Of a DNA stretch of 55,896 nt, positions 8,103 to 16,684 are shown piece after piece. The stretch comes from TMED26 sp002694075. GTDB lineage: Bacteria > Pseudomonadota > Alphaproteobacteria > Thalassobaculales > Thalassobaculaceae. A model generated the notes under the pieces. It had not been told where the DNA came from. It searched no databases and saw only the letters and a program-made list of their open reading frames with translations. The stretch spans positions 1 to 55,896 of the forward strand of contig JAYYDT010000107.1 of the NCBI GenBank assembly GCA_036160575.1, in the 5' to 3' direction. Each line of letters begins with the position of its first letter. Position 1 is the first letter of the stretch. The translations under genes were made by a program, and so were the position numbers.

Positions 8103-9020
8103 ATGCTTGTGATCGTCGGCTCGGTTAACGCCGATCTTTTCTTTAACCCCGATCACTTACCGGGGCCGGGCGCGACCGTGTTATGTCCGGACTACACCGT
8201 TCACACCGGCGGCAAGGGCGCCAACCAGGCGGTCGCCGCCGCCCGCGCCGGCGCCCCTGTGGCGATGGTCGGCGCGGTTGGCGATGACGTCTTCGCCGCC
8301 ACCGCGCGCCAGACCCTGGCCGCGGCCGGGGTCGACGTCGGCGGCCTCATCACCAGCCCGGGCGCCACCGGCGCCGCCGTGGTGGCGGTGGATGGGCGCG
8401 GCGAGAATCAAATCATCGTCGCCAGTGGCGCCAATGGCCGGGTTAGCCTGGCGCAAGTGGAAGCGCTTGATTTCGGCGCGGTCACCACCCTGCTTTTGCA
8501 AATGGAAATTCCGCGCGCGGTGGTGGAGGCGGCGATTGATCGGGCGGCGGCGGCCGGGGTCCGGGTGGTGTTAAACCTGGCGCCGGCGGCGCCTCTCGAC
8601 CCGGCGCGGCTTTCTCGCGTGGATGTGTTGATCGCCAATCGCGGCGAGGCTGACAGCCTCGTGCCCGAGGCCGATGACGCCTTGCAACAAGCCCGTCTTT
8701 TGGCCGCCCGCCATGGTCTATTGGCGGTGGTGACATTGGGCGCCGATGGCGCGGTCGCCGCCGATGACGCCGGCCACGCCTGGCGGGTCGTGGCGCCACC
8801 GGTGACGGCGATTGACACGGTCGGCGCCGGTGACGCTTTCGTCGGCGCGTTGGCCGCCGCGCTGGACTGCGGCCGGCCGATGGCGCGGGCTTTAGCCGAG
8901 GCCAGTGTCGCGGGCGCACACGCGTGCACCCAGCGAGGGCCGCAAACCAGCCCGACGGCGGATCGGATTGCGGCCGCCCTCGCCAACCTTGATGGCGGTG
9001 ACCTGGTCCAGCTAGTGTGA
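8103..9020 (+). CDS. PfkB-family sugar kinase, ribokinase-like
   Basis: ATP-dependent carbohydrate kinase of 305 residues. Substrate-binding GGKGANQA lies at 36-43. The C-terminal PfkB signature DTVGAGDAF carries the catalytic base Asp244 and the anion hole. Overall length and motif spacing match ribokinase (ribose to ribose-5-phosphate), but no ribose transporter or nucleosidase is nearby, so another sugar or nucleoside is possible. The amidohydrolase gene begins 32 bases after its stop, so they may be co-transcribed. Confidence 0.85.
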   Translation: MLVIVGSVNADLFFNPDHLPGPGATVLCPDYTVHTGGKGANQAVAAARAGAPVAMVGAVGDDVFAATARQTLAAAGVDVGGLITSPGATGAAVVAVDGRGENQIIVASGANGRVSLAQVEALDFGAVTTLLLQMEIPRAVVEAAIDRAAAAGVRVVLNLAPAAPLDPARLSRVDVLIANRGEADSLVPEADDALQQARLLAARHGLLAVVTLGADGAVAADDAGHAWRVVAPPVTAIDTVGAGDAFVGALAAALDCGRPMARALAEASVAGAHACTQRGPQTSPTADRIAAALANLDGGDLVQLV

Positions 9021-9052
9021 TGCGCGCAACGGTGGAAGAGGGAGACCTGGTG

Positions 9053-10240
9053 ATGGACCAATTATTTATTGGCGGCAAAGTTTTCGATGGGCGCGGCACC
9101 CTGCTGGACGGTCACGGTGTGATGGTCCGTGAGGGGCGTATCGCCGAAGTGGCGCCGGCCGATCGGTTCGCGGGCTTCACCGGCGTCCGCGTCGACACCA
9201 CCGGTGCCACCTTGTTGCCGGGCTTGATCGATTGCCATGTCCACCTGGTCTATGAGGGTGAGCCCAACCCCTCGGTCAGCATGATGCAAATGGGGCCGGG
9301 TCAGATCGTCATGCGCGCCTTGGCCAACGCCCAGATGACCCTGGCCAAGGGCACCACCGCGATTCGCGATTGCGGCGGCAAGGATTTCCTGGAATTCGCT
9401 GTGCGCGACGCCTGTAACAGCGGCCGCCAATTGGGACCGACGATCATGGCCTCGGGCAAGGTGATTTGTATGACCGGCGGCCATGGTAACCGCAATGGCC
9501 GCGTGGCCGATGGCGTTGACGAGGTCATCAAGGCGGTGCGCGAACAAATTCACGCTGGCTCCGACCTGATCAAAATCATGGCCACCGGCGGGGTCATGAC
9601 GCCTGGCGTCAACCCTGAGGACGCCCATTACTCGGCCGAGGAAATGGCCGCCGGCATCCACGAGGGGCATCGCTTCCACCGCACCTGCGCCAGTCATGCG
9701 CAAGGCGCCGAGGGGATCCTCAACGCGGTCCGCGGCGGCGTCGACTCGATTGAGCACGGCATTTTCATGGACGCCGAATGTATCGATGAAATGCTCGCCC
9801 ATGGCACGTATTTGGTGCCAACCCTGGCGGCGGTGAAAAATATTGTCGCATTCAAGGACCAGGGGGTTCCCGACTATGTCGTCGAAAAGGCCATGCGTGT
9901 CGAGGAACGCCACCGGCAGTCGGTGGTCGACTTCTACCGCGCCGGCGGGCGCATCGCCATGGGCACCGACGCTGGCACGCCGTTTAACTTTCACGGCGCG
10001 AACGCGCGCGAGTTGGAATACATGGTCGAGATCGGCATCAGCGCCGCCGACGCCCTCACCATTTCCACGGGAAATGGCGCCGATTTGATGCAAAACGCCG
10101 CGATCGGCGAAATCGCCGCCGGTAAGGCCGCCGATCTGTTAATCGTCGAGGGCGATCCGCTGGCCGATATCCTGATGGTCGCCGACCCGGTTAACCACCG
10201 CCAGGTGGTCAAGAACGGCGTCACCGTGCCACCGGCCTGA
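9053..10240 (+). CDS. Metal-dependent amidohydrolase family protein
   Basis: Amidohydrolase-superfamily enzyme of 395 residues. Metal-centre residues are visible: His62 and His64 in CHVHL, a likely carboxylated Lys174 in DLIKIMATGG, His215, His235 in SIEHG, and Asp306 in GTDAG. The closest type is the imidazolonepropionase/Xaa-Pro dipeptidase-like group, whose members hydrolyse cyclic amides or acyl-dipeptides; the substrate is undetermined. The ATG at 9053 is chosen over in-frame starts at 9017 and 9020 because GAGGGAGA (9038-9045) is correctly spaced. It ends 12 bases before the convergent hydrolase gene. Confidence 0.85.
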   Translation: MDQLFIGGKVFDGRGTLLDGHGVMVREGRIAEVAPADRFAGFTGVRVDTTGATLLPGLIDCHVHLVYEGEPNPSVSMMQMGPGQIVMRALANAQMTLAKGTTAIRDCGGKDFLEFAVRDACNSGRQLGPTIMASGKVICMTGGHGNRNGRVADGVDEVIKAVREQIHAGSDLIKIMATGGVMTPGVNPEDAHYSAEEMAAGIHEGHRFHRTCASHAQGAEGILNAVRGGVDSIEHGIFMDAECIDEMLAHGTYLVPTLAAVKNIVAFKDQGVPDYVVEKAMRVEERHRQSVVDFYRAGGRIAMGTDAGTPFNFHGANARELEYMVEIGISAADALTISTGNGADLMQNAAIGEIAAGKAADLLIVEGDPLADILMVADPVNHRQVVKNGVTVPPA

Positions 10241-10252
10241 CGGCCACCGAGA

Positions 10253-11422
10253 TCAGCGCGGCAGGGTCGCTAAAAACGCGTCGAGGTGAGCGATCACCGC
10301 CTCGGGCTGTTCTTGTTGCACCCAGTGACCGGCGCCCCCGATCAGGTGGCTGCCGCGAAAGTCGGTGCAAGCGGCGGTTTGCATGCGTTCATAATCGCCG
10401 GGCTTCTGATAGACCCCCCAATCGGCGGCGCCGGCCAGGAACATCGTCGGGACATCCAAGGTGCGACCGGAGAAAACGCGCATTTCCTGGGCCATCGCCG
10501 GCCCCGTGGCGCAACGATACCACTGCAGGCCGCCTTGAAAGCCATTGGCCCCATAGGCCGCGGTATAGACCGCCAGATCGGTGTCGGGCAACCACGCGCA
10601 AGCCGCGATTTCGGCGGCGCTGGGCATTTCCGGGGCGACCGCCTCGGGCATGGTGTGGTCGAGATCCATGATGTAATAGGTCGGCAGCTTGGCCAATTCA
10701 TCGGCTGTCCAGCCGGCCAGGGGATAGGGTTTGTTAGCCGCCCAATCGGCGCTTTTGTGGTGATAGTAGGCGCGCAAGAAAGCATGCAGGCCCTGCGGTG
10801 CCAGGCGCATATCGGCATCGGCGCCGGCGGTTGAATAATACCATTGATAATGTTTGCGCGGGCGCGCCAGATTGGCCAGATCGTCATGGATCGACGGTGC
10901 GACGCCGGCCACTCCGGTGGGCGCGGTCCCGCCGCCGAAGGGCAGGCGCGGCGGCCCACCGAAGGGCGCGCTCATGCAGACCACGGCGGGAAACACGTCG
11001 GGTCGCACCAAGCCACAATAGGCGGCCACCGGCGCGCCGAAGTCATGGCCAATGACGGCGGTCACCCGGTCGCGCCCAAGAGCGCCTAAAAGGCCCAATT
11101 GGTCCTGCACCAGGTTGAGCATTTTGAACGGCCCGAGGTCATCCTCGAAACGGGCCGTCCATCCGGTGGTCCAGCCATAACCGCGCTGATCGGGGGCGAT
11201 CACGTGATAACCGGCGGCGGCCAGCGCCGGCATCACGCGACGCCAGCTAAAAGCCAATTCGGGAAAACCGTGCAGCAACAGCAAACACGGCGCCTCGCCA
11301 TCGGCCGGACCGGCCTCCAAGAGGTTCACGGTCAAGCCATTGCCATTGTCAACCAAACGGCGACGGATACCGGACGGCAAATGTGCGTCCAGATCGAAGG
11401 TATCGGTGACGGCGGTGGGCAT
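10253..11422 (-). CDS. Alpha/beta hydrolase, epoxide hydrolase/haloalkane dehalogenase-like
   Basis: Alpha/beta-hydrolase fold enzyme of 389 residues. The oxyanion motif HGFP is at 51-54, the nucleophile elbow GHDFG at 125-129 makes Asp127 the nucleophile, and the catalytic His366 sits in GAGHW. An Asp rather than Ser nucleophile points to epoxide hydrolases or haloalkane dehalogenases. A large cap region fills the middle of the protein. Start 11422 has AAGGAGA upstream. Substrate is unknown. Confidence 0.85.
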   Translation of the reverse strand: MPTAVTDTFDLDAHLPSGIRRRLVDNGNGLTVNLLEAGPADGEAPCLLLLHGFPELAFSWRRVMPALAAAGYHVIAPDQRGYGWTTGWTARFEDDLGPFKMLNLVQDQLGLLGALGRDRVTAVIGHDFGAPVAAYCGLVRPDVFPAVVCMSAPFGGPPRLPFGGGTAPTGVAGVAPSIHDDLANLARPRKHYQWYYSTAGADADMRLAPQGLHAFLRAYYHHKSADWAANKPYPLAGWTADELAKLPTYYIMDLDHTMPEAVAPEMPSAAEIAACAWLPDTDLAVYTAAYGANGFQGGLQWYRCATGPAMAQEMRVFSGRTLDVPTMFLAGAADWGVYQKPGDYERMQTAACTDFRGSHLIGGAGHWVQQEQPEAVIAHLDAFLATLPR

Positions 11423-11542
11423 GGCGCTGGTCTCCTTGGCGGTGGCGGGTGGCGGCGCCCGCGTAACGGGCCGTTTGAAGGGCGCGGTGTTTATGTTACT
11501 GACTATCCGTGTAAGCAAACGCCAGCGCAAGGGAGTTGGGCG

Positions 11543-11755
11543 ATGGAAGCGCAGGATATCGGCCGGTTGCAACATTATTTGCGCGGCGTGTTCGGGAACA
11601 ACCGACTGTCGGTGAAACCGCCGGCGCGGCCGAACGCGCCGGTCGAGGTTTATGTCGGCGAAGAGTTCCTCGGCACCTTGCACCGGGACGATGACGAGGG
11701 CGAGGTCTCTTACGCTTTCACCATGGCCATCCTGGAAGAGGATTTGCCGGTTTAG
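11543..11755 (+). CDS. DUF3126 family protein
   Basis: Small 70-residue protein of the DUF3126 family, which to my knowledge is confined mainly to alphaproteobacteria. The N-terminal helix resembles IGRLQHYLRGVFGN and the C-terminal half carries the acidic EGEVSY and AILEEDLP segments. Function is unknown. GGGAG (11531-11535) precedes the ATG at 11543. Transcribed divergently from the epoxide-hydrolase-like gene and convergently with the MmgE/PrpD gene 15 bases on. Confidence 0.85.
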   Translation: MEAQDIGRLQHYLRGVFGNNRLSVKPPARPNAPVEVYVGEEFLGTLHRDDDEGEVSYAFTMAILEEDLPV

Positions 11756-11770
11756 GCCGCCTCCAAGGTC

Positions 11771-13132
11771 TTAATATGGGCCATTGGCGCGGGCCATGCT
11801 GGCGCGCGTGTCGATCGCCCACAGTTCGCCCAGCAAGGTATCGGCCGCCGCCGGTGCCATTACGGCGGCGGCGAGTTCGTGGAATTTCGCCTCTAATTGG
11901 CCGTCGTCCAACGGCAGCTGCGGGTCGCCGACCCGGTGCGGTTGGAAATGTTCCAACACCCGTCCGTCGGCCAGGGTGATCGCCACCTGGGCGGCGCGTT
12001 GACCGGGGAACAAGGCGTCAACCGCCGGGTCGAGGTGGAAGGTGACCTTATCCATCAAAGCGCGCACCCGCGGGTCGGCCAAGCGCTCGGGGGAATAGGC
12101 GTCGAGGCGGATGCTGCCGTGGACAAGGCCGCTGGCGACAATGAAGGGGAGGCAGAATTTCGCCGCCGGCGGGCTGTCGGCGATATAGTTCCCCGTCACG
12201 TCGACGGTCGCCGAATAGCCACCGATACTGACCGACGCGACTTCCTCGGCGGCGAAGCCATGGGCCGCCTGAAGCGCCAAGGCGCCATCCAAACCTGGGA
12301 AGATATGGCCGCAGCAGCCATGGTTTTTGACCGTCATCCGCGTGACGTTCCAGGTCTCCCCCAGGTCGGCGAGCGCGGCGGTCCAGTCGACATCCGCGCT
12401 CATCGCCGCGCCCATGCCGGCCGGCGCCTCCAAGATATCAAGGGCGCCTTTGACGCCGCCGCCGGCTTGGGCGACGGCGATCATGCCAGCGTCGGCGGCG
12501 TGGCCGGCGTGCAGCGGTTTGGTCTGCGTGTCGCCGCGAAACGCCTGTTGCAGGCCGGCGGCCATGGTCGCGGCGATGGCCAAGGCATGGCGCATTTGGT
12601 TGGCGTCGAGACCGGCCAACAAGCCGGCGGCGGTGGCCGCCCCGAAGGTGCCAACGGTCCCGGTGTTGTGCCAAAACTGGTAATGCGGCCGGCCCAGCGC
12701 GATGCCGATGCGCGTCGAGATTTCATAGCCCGCGATCACCGCTTTGAGGAAGGCGAGCCCGCTGGCCCCGCGGGTTTCCGCCATGGCCAGGGCGGCGGCG
12801 ATGGTCGGGCTGCCCGGGTGGTAGATGGCCGGCGCGAAAATATCATCGAACTCGACCGTGTGCGAGGCGGTGGCGTTGATCAAGGCGACCGGCCGGGCGG
12901 CGCCTCGCCGGCCGCTTAGGGTCCAAGCCTGACCATGGCCCAATTCATCGGCGAGCCCCTGTTCCAAGGATCGCGCCGGCGCGTCGACGGTGCCGGGCAG
13001 GGTGGTCGCGTACCAGTCGATGACGCAACGTTTCGCGGCGTGGAGCACCGTCGCCGGTAGGTCCAGCGCGGTAATGGCGCAGGCCTCGTCGGCGAGACGG
13101 GCGATGGGGTTGAGGTCGACACGGGCGTCCAT
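11771..13132 (-). CDS. MmgE/PrpD family protein
   Basis: Member of the family that includes 2-methylcitrate dehydratase (PrpD) and cis-aconitate decarboxylase, 453 residues. The N-terminal helical domain (to about 270) and C-terminal alpha/beta domain are both present, with characteristic SHTVEFDD and HPGSP segments. Free-standing copies without prpB/prpC are common in alphaproteobacteria and their substrates are rarely known; none of the methylcitrate-cycle genes is here. The start at 13132 is preferred to 13153 because GGAGG lies 6 bases upstream. A second, partial member closes this window at 55274-55896. Confidence 0.85.
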   Translation of the reverse strand: MDARVDLNPIARLADEACAITALDLPATVLHAAKRCVIDWYATTLPGTVDAPARSLEQGLADELGHGQAWTLSGRRGAARPVALINATASHTVEFDDIFAPAIYHPGSPTIAAALAMAETRGASGLAFLKAVIAGYEISTRIGIALGRPHYQFWHNTGTVGTFGAATAAGLLAGLDANQMRHALAIAATMAAGLQQAFRGDTQTKPLHAGHAADAGMIAVAQAGGGVKGALDILEAPAGMGAAMSADVDWTAALADLGETWNVTRMTVKNHGCCGHIFPGLDGALALQAAHGFAAEEVASVSIGGYSATVDVTGNYIADSPPAAKFCLPFIVASGLVHGSIRLDAYSPERLADPRVRALMDKVTFHLDPAVDALFPGQRAAQVAITLADGRVLEHFQPHRVGDPQLPLDDGQLEAKFHELAAAVMAPAAADTLLGELWAIDTRASMARANGPY

Positions 13133-13232
13133 GGCTTGCCTCCGGGTGGCCAATTGCTTGAATTAACTTGCATTAGACTATCCGGCGGCGCACAAACGAG
13201 CAAAGTTTTCTGCCGGTTTTCTGCAGTTTTCC

Positions 13233-14624
13233 ATGGATCTTTCAGGCACATCCCCGCTCACCCGGTCATCCGCGAACGTTTTGGTCGCGGCGCACGGGGT
13301 TGGCAAAATCTACCAACGGCGGAACCAACTTTCACTGTGGTCGAGCCTGCGTTTGATTTTTGGTGGCCGCTTGCCGGTGCCGGACGATGGTTTCAACGCT
13401 CTCCGCGCGCTCGATCTGGAGCTTCGGCGGGGGGAGACCGTCGGCATCGTCGGCCGAAACGGCTCGGGTAAATCGACCTTGCTGCAAATTATCGCCGGCA
13501 CCTTGCAGCCGAGCCATGGCGAGGTGACTGTGAATGGGCGTCTGGCCGCCCTGTTGGAGCTGGGGGCCGGTTTCAATCCCGAATTCACAGGCCGTGAAAA
13601 TATTTCCGTCGCCGCCGCCGTCGCCGGGCTCAGCCGCGCCGAAATCACCGCTCGGTTCGATGATATCGTCACCTTCGCCGATATCGGTGCCTATATCGAT
13701 CAACCGGTGAAAACCTACTCCAGCGGCATGTTTGTGCGCTTGGCGTTCTCGCTGGCGATCAATGTCGATCCCGATGTGCTGATCGTCGACGAGGCGTTAT
13801 CGGTCGGAGACGAAGCTTTTCAACGTAAATGCTTCGCGCGTCTGGAGCGCTTTCGGAACGCCGGCGGCACCCTGTTGTTTGTCACCCACCACCCCGGCAC
13901 GATCCTGCAATTATGCGACCGGGCTTTGCTGTTGGACCAGGGCGAGAGCTTGTTCTTTGGTAATCCGCGCGATGCCCTGACTTTGTATCAGCGCGTACTG
14001 TACGCGCCGGAAAGCGAGCGTGGCGCCTTGCGCGCGCAAATTCTCGACAACCCCGACACGGTGCTACGCCGCCGGACATCGGCGGCGGGCGACGCTGTGG
14101 CGATAGCGGATGACGGGGCGGCGGGCGACGATGATGTCTCGGGCCTGGTCCCCGAAATGCGGTCGACCAGCCGCGTGGTCTATGACCCCAATGGCGCGAT
14201 CATCGACAATATCCGCTTGCTCGATACCGCCGGCGCGCCTTGTAACGTCTTGAGCCGCGGTCGCCGTTATCAAATTTGTTTCGATGTCGCCTTCACCGAA
14301 ACCGCGCATTGGGTGTCTTTCCAAACCGTCATCAAATTGGTCAATGGTTACGGTTTGGCGGGCATGATCACCGACGCCGTCGAACATCACGCCGAATTGG
14401 TTGAAGGCGGCGCGCGGGCACGGGTCAGCTTCACCTTCGAATGTCGTTTGAACGAGGGCAGCTATTTCTTCAATGTCGCCGTGACCGCCGCGCGAGATGA
14501 CGACCGCGTCTATCTCCATCGCATAGTCGACGCCGATATTTTTCGCGTCGCTGAAGACACCGGTCAAACCGAGGGGGTGGTCGACCTGGCGCTGACGGCG
14601 GCGGTGACCCTGACCCAACCCTAG
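13233..14624 (+). CDS. ABC transporter ATPase of the Wzt/TagH type with C-terminal glycan-binding domain
   Basis: ATP-binding subunit of a polysaccharide-export ABC transporter, 463 residues. Walker A GRNGSGKS is at 74-81, the signature YSSGM at 162-166, Walker B DVLIVDEAL at 181-189, and the switch His near 219. Residues about 310-463 form an extra beta-rich domain like the O-antigen-binding domain of Wzt. Such proteins need a Wzm-type permease; none is nearby, making this an orphan. No clear Shine-Dalgarno precedes the ATG at 13233. It ends 4 bases before the convergent unknown gene. Confidence 0.87.
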   Translation: MDLSGTSPLTRSSANVLVAAHGVGKIYQRRNQLSLWSSLRLIFGGRLPVPDDGFNALRALDLELRRGETVGIVGRNGSGKSTLLQIIAGTLQPSHGEVTVNGRLAALLELGAGFNPEFTGRENISVAAAVAGLSRAEITARFDDIVTFADIGAYIDQPVKTYSSGMFVRLAFSLAINVDPDVLIVDEALSVGDEAFQRKCFARLERFRNAGGTLLFVTHHPGTILQLCDRALLLDQGESLFFGNPRDALTLYQRVLYAPESERGALRAQILDNPDTVLRRRTSAAGDAVAIADDGAAGDDDVSGLVPEMRSTSRVVYDPNGAIIDNIRLLDTAGAPCNVLSRGRRYQICFDVAFTETAHWVSFQTVIKLVNGYGLAGMITDAVEHHAELVEGGARARVSFTFECRLNEGSYFFNVAVTAARDDDRVYLHRIVDADIFRVAEDTGQTEGVVDLALTAAVTLTQP

Positions 14625-14628
14625 TCGG

Positions 14629-15669
14629 TCAGGTCTCCAGGTCCTCAAAGCGCGGCGCCGATTTTTCGACTTCGATGAGTCGTTCCAAGCCGGCGCCGAC
14701 CTCACCGATCATGAAGTCGGCACGCTTTTCCGGTCCACCGTCGCCGCGCGGGAATTTATTTTCCCATTCGAAAACTTTGACGGTCAGCCCGCAAAGGGTC
14801 GAGGCCATTGAGGCTTGGTGACTTTCAATCGCGGTTTGCACCATGCGATAGGTGTCGATGTTGACGCGTTCCCAATCAACCTTGTACTCGCTGTCGAAAA
14901 TCTCGAACCGGCGCCCTACGCTTTGGCTCAGGAAACGCAATTGCCCCTCGATCAGCTGCACCTGTTTGGACAGGCGCTCATCACGGCTGATGAAAGAGTT
15001 TTCGCGAACATCGGCCGACCAACTGACGATGTCTTCGATCCTTGGCAGGACGCGCGTCAAATAGCTGCGGAAATAGCTGAGGGACAAGAAAATATCGCCA
15101 AAGCTGGCGAGCGCGTTGGGCAAGCCGCTGGGCGTTACGTTGAGGGCCATGGCCAAGCGCTCGATGCGTTCGCGCACCTGCTGGTCGTTAGGCTCCGTGA
15201 ACAGGTTCAGCAGCGTCTGGACATCGCTGGCGGTGCTACTTTCGTCGCCGTAAAGATAGGCCAAAAGGGGCCGGGTGAGGTCACGCATATACGGCAGCAA
15301 CTCGTCCTTTTTGGCATCCGAAAGCTCAAACACCTCCTGGTCGGAGACGGAGATTTCCAGGTCGCGGAGGCCAATCCGCAAGGAGTAGACATCAAAGCTT
15401 TCCAGTTCCGCTAACCGCTCAATGATGCGCTGGTCGTAGACCAGGTCCTCGTCACTGCCGCCAAAAAAGTCAGGGATCTCAGACGGCCCGATTTGGGCCG
15501 AGCCGGTGCCCGCCTCTCGGTAGATTTCGACCGCCGCGTGCATCCGGACGTTTTTGATCAGGCGGGCACGTTTCAATCCCACCGAACGCAACGGAATATA
15601 GGCGAGGGCGAGGGTATGAATGGAATCGCGATCATAGTCATCGACTTCGATCTGCATTCCTTCGGGCAT
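14629..15669 (-). CDS. Unknown protein, 346 residues, possible distant paralogue of the protein at 53092-54228
   Basis: I do not recognise a family. The protein is soluble: no signal peptide or membrane segment is evident. The N-terminal 60 residues look alpha/beta; the remainder is acidic and mainly helical, with a final charged tail. By eye it lines up with the 378-residue product of 53092-54228: LAELESFDVY (86-95) matches IDELPSYDAF (145-154), and about 90 residues later both carry A-L-x7-P followed six residues on by an aromatic. Codon choice is less extreme in G/C than in flanking metabolic genes. AAGGA upstream of 15669 supports the start. Function unknown. Confidence 0.75.
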   Translation of the reverse strand: MPEGMQIEVDDYDRDSIHTLALAYIPLRSVGLKRARLIKNVRMHAAVEIYREAGTGSAQIGPSEIPDFFGGSDEDLVYDQRIIERLAELESFDVYSLRIGLRDLEISVSDQEVFELSDAKKDELLPYMRDLTRPLLAYLYGDESSTASDVQTLLNLFTEPNDQQVRERIERLAMALNVTPSGLPNALASFGDIFLSLSYFRSYLTRVLPRIEDIVSWSADVRENSFISRDERLSKQVQLIEGQLRFLSQSVGRRFEIFDSEYKVDWERVNIDTYRMVQTAIESHQASMASTLCGLTVKVFEWENKFPRGDGGPEKRADFMIGEVGAGLERLIEVEKSAPRFEDLET

Positions 15670-15723
15670 ATTGATGGGTCCTTACGCGGCCATCGGGTCG
15701 CGTCGTTAAGGGTTGATCCAGGT

Positions 15724-15751
15724 TTCGAATCGAATGACACATTAATATACT
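15724..15751 (+). promoter_or_regulatory. Possible promoter of the AroE-like/MATE unit
   Basis: TTCGAA (15724-15729) and TATACT (15746-15751) are spaced by 16 bases in an unusually A/T-rich patch of the 169-base divergent gap. The -10 hexamer is strong; the -35 is weak. The same A/T-rich patch could also serve the minus-strand unknown gene. Confidence 0.3.
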
Positions 15752-15838
15752 TTCGAAGGATCGGCAGTTGCTATTTCAAGGTTTTAATGGGTTTTCGCGG
15801 GCCGGCCGCGGACGGTGCCGGCAGATGGCGGGCGCGCG

Positions 15839-16684
15839 ATGACCGGACATTCGCCATTGCGTCTTGGTTTGATCGGCATCGGCATTGGCCAATCGGCGGC
15901 GCCGCGCTTGCATCGCTTGGCCGGAGGCCATTATCGGATTGACATCGATTACCCGCTGTTCGACCTCGCCGATGGAGGCGATTTTGACGCCTGTCTCAGG
16001 GCCTGCGCCGACCGACGGGGCGTTAATGTCACCCATCCGTTTAAAACCCGCGCCATTGAGTTGGTTGAAACCGTGGCGCCGGAGATCGCCCGTCTGGGCG
16101 CCATCAACACGGTCTTGTTCGACGATGGCCGCCCGGTCCGCGGCGCCAATACCGACCACAGCGGCTTTATCGCCGCCTATCGCGCCGCTTTCGCGGAGCG
16201 GTCGCCGGGCCGGGTGGCGCTTTTCGGCGCCGGCGGCGTGGGGCGACCGCTCGCCGCCGCGCTAATCGCTTTGGGCGCCGAGGCGATACAAGTTTACGAC
16301 CCTGACCGCGCGCGCGCCGAGACGCTCGCCGCCGCGCTTGGCCACACATCCTGTCCGATTGTCGTCGCCAAGACCCCGGCGGCGGCGGCGACGGATGCCG
16401 CCGGCCTGGTCAACGCGACCCCGCTCGGCATGCACAATCATCCGGGCAGTCCATTGCCGGCCGGCGCCTTTGGGGCGCCGCGCTGGGCCTTTGACGCCGT
16501 TTACACACCCGTGGACACGGTCTTTCTCGGCCACGCCGCGACCGCCGGCGCGGTTGTCATGTCCGGCTATCGCCTGTTTTTGTGGCAGGGCATTCATGCC
16601 TTTGAGCTGTTCACCGGCCAGCGTATCGACCTCGCCACCCTGACGCGTTTGTTGGCGCCTACCGCCGCGGCAGTGCGCGCGTGA
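15839..16684 (+). CDS. Shikimate/quinate dehydrogenase-like protein (AroE family)
   Basis: NAD(P)-dependent dehydrogenase of the AroE family, 281 residues. The catalytic Lys lies in NVTHPFK, the Asp in NTDHSGF, the nucleotide-binding glycine motif in GAGGVGRP, and a conserved Gln in LWQGIHAF. The usual N-terminal substrate motif (SxSxxxHN) is replaced by GQSAAPRLH, as in the catabolic quinate/shikimate dehydrogenase-like branch, so housekeeping aromatic biosynthesis is less likely. A GTG at 15815 is an alternative start. It is coupled to the MATE exporter by a TGATG junction at 16682-16686. Confidence 0.8.
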   Translation: MTGHSPLRLGLIGIGIGQSAAPRLHRLAGGHYRIDIDYPLFDLADGGDFDACLRACADRRGVNVTHPFKTRAIELVETVAPEIARLGAINTVLFDDGRPVRGANTDHSGFIAAYRAAFAERSPGRVALFGAGGVGRPLAAALIALGAEAIQVYDPDRARAETLAAALGHTSCPIVVAKTPAAAATDAAGLVNATPLGMHNHPGSPLPAGAFGAPRWAFDAVYTPVDTVFLGHAATAGAVVMSGYRLFLWQGIHAFELFTGQRIDLATLTRLLAPTAAAVRA

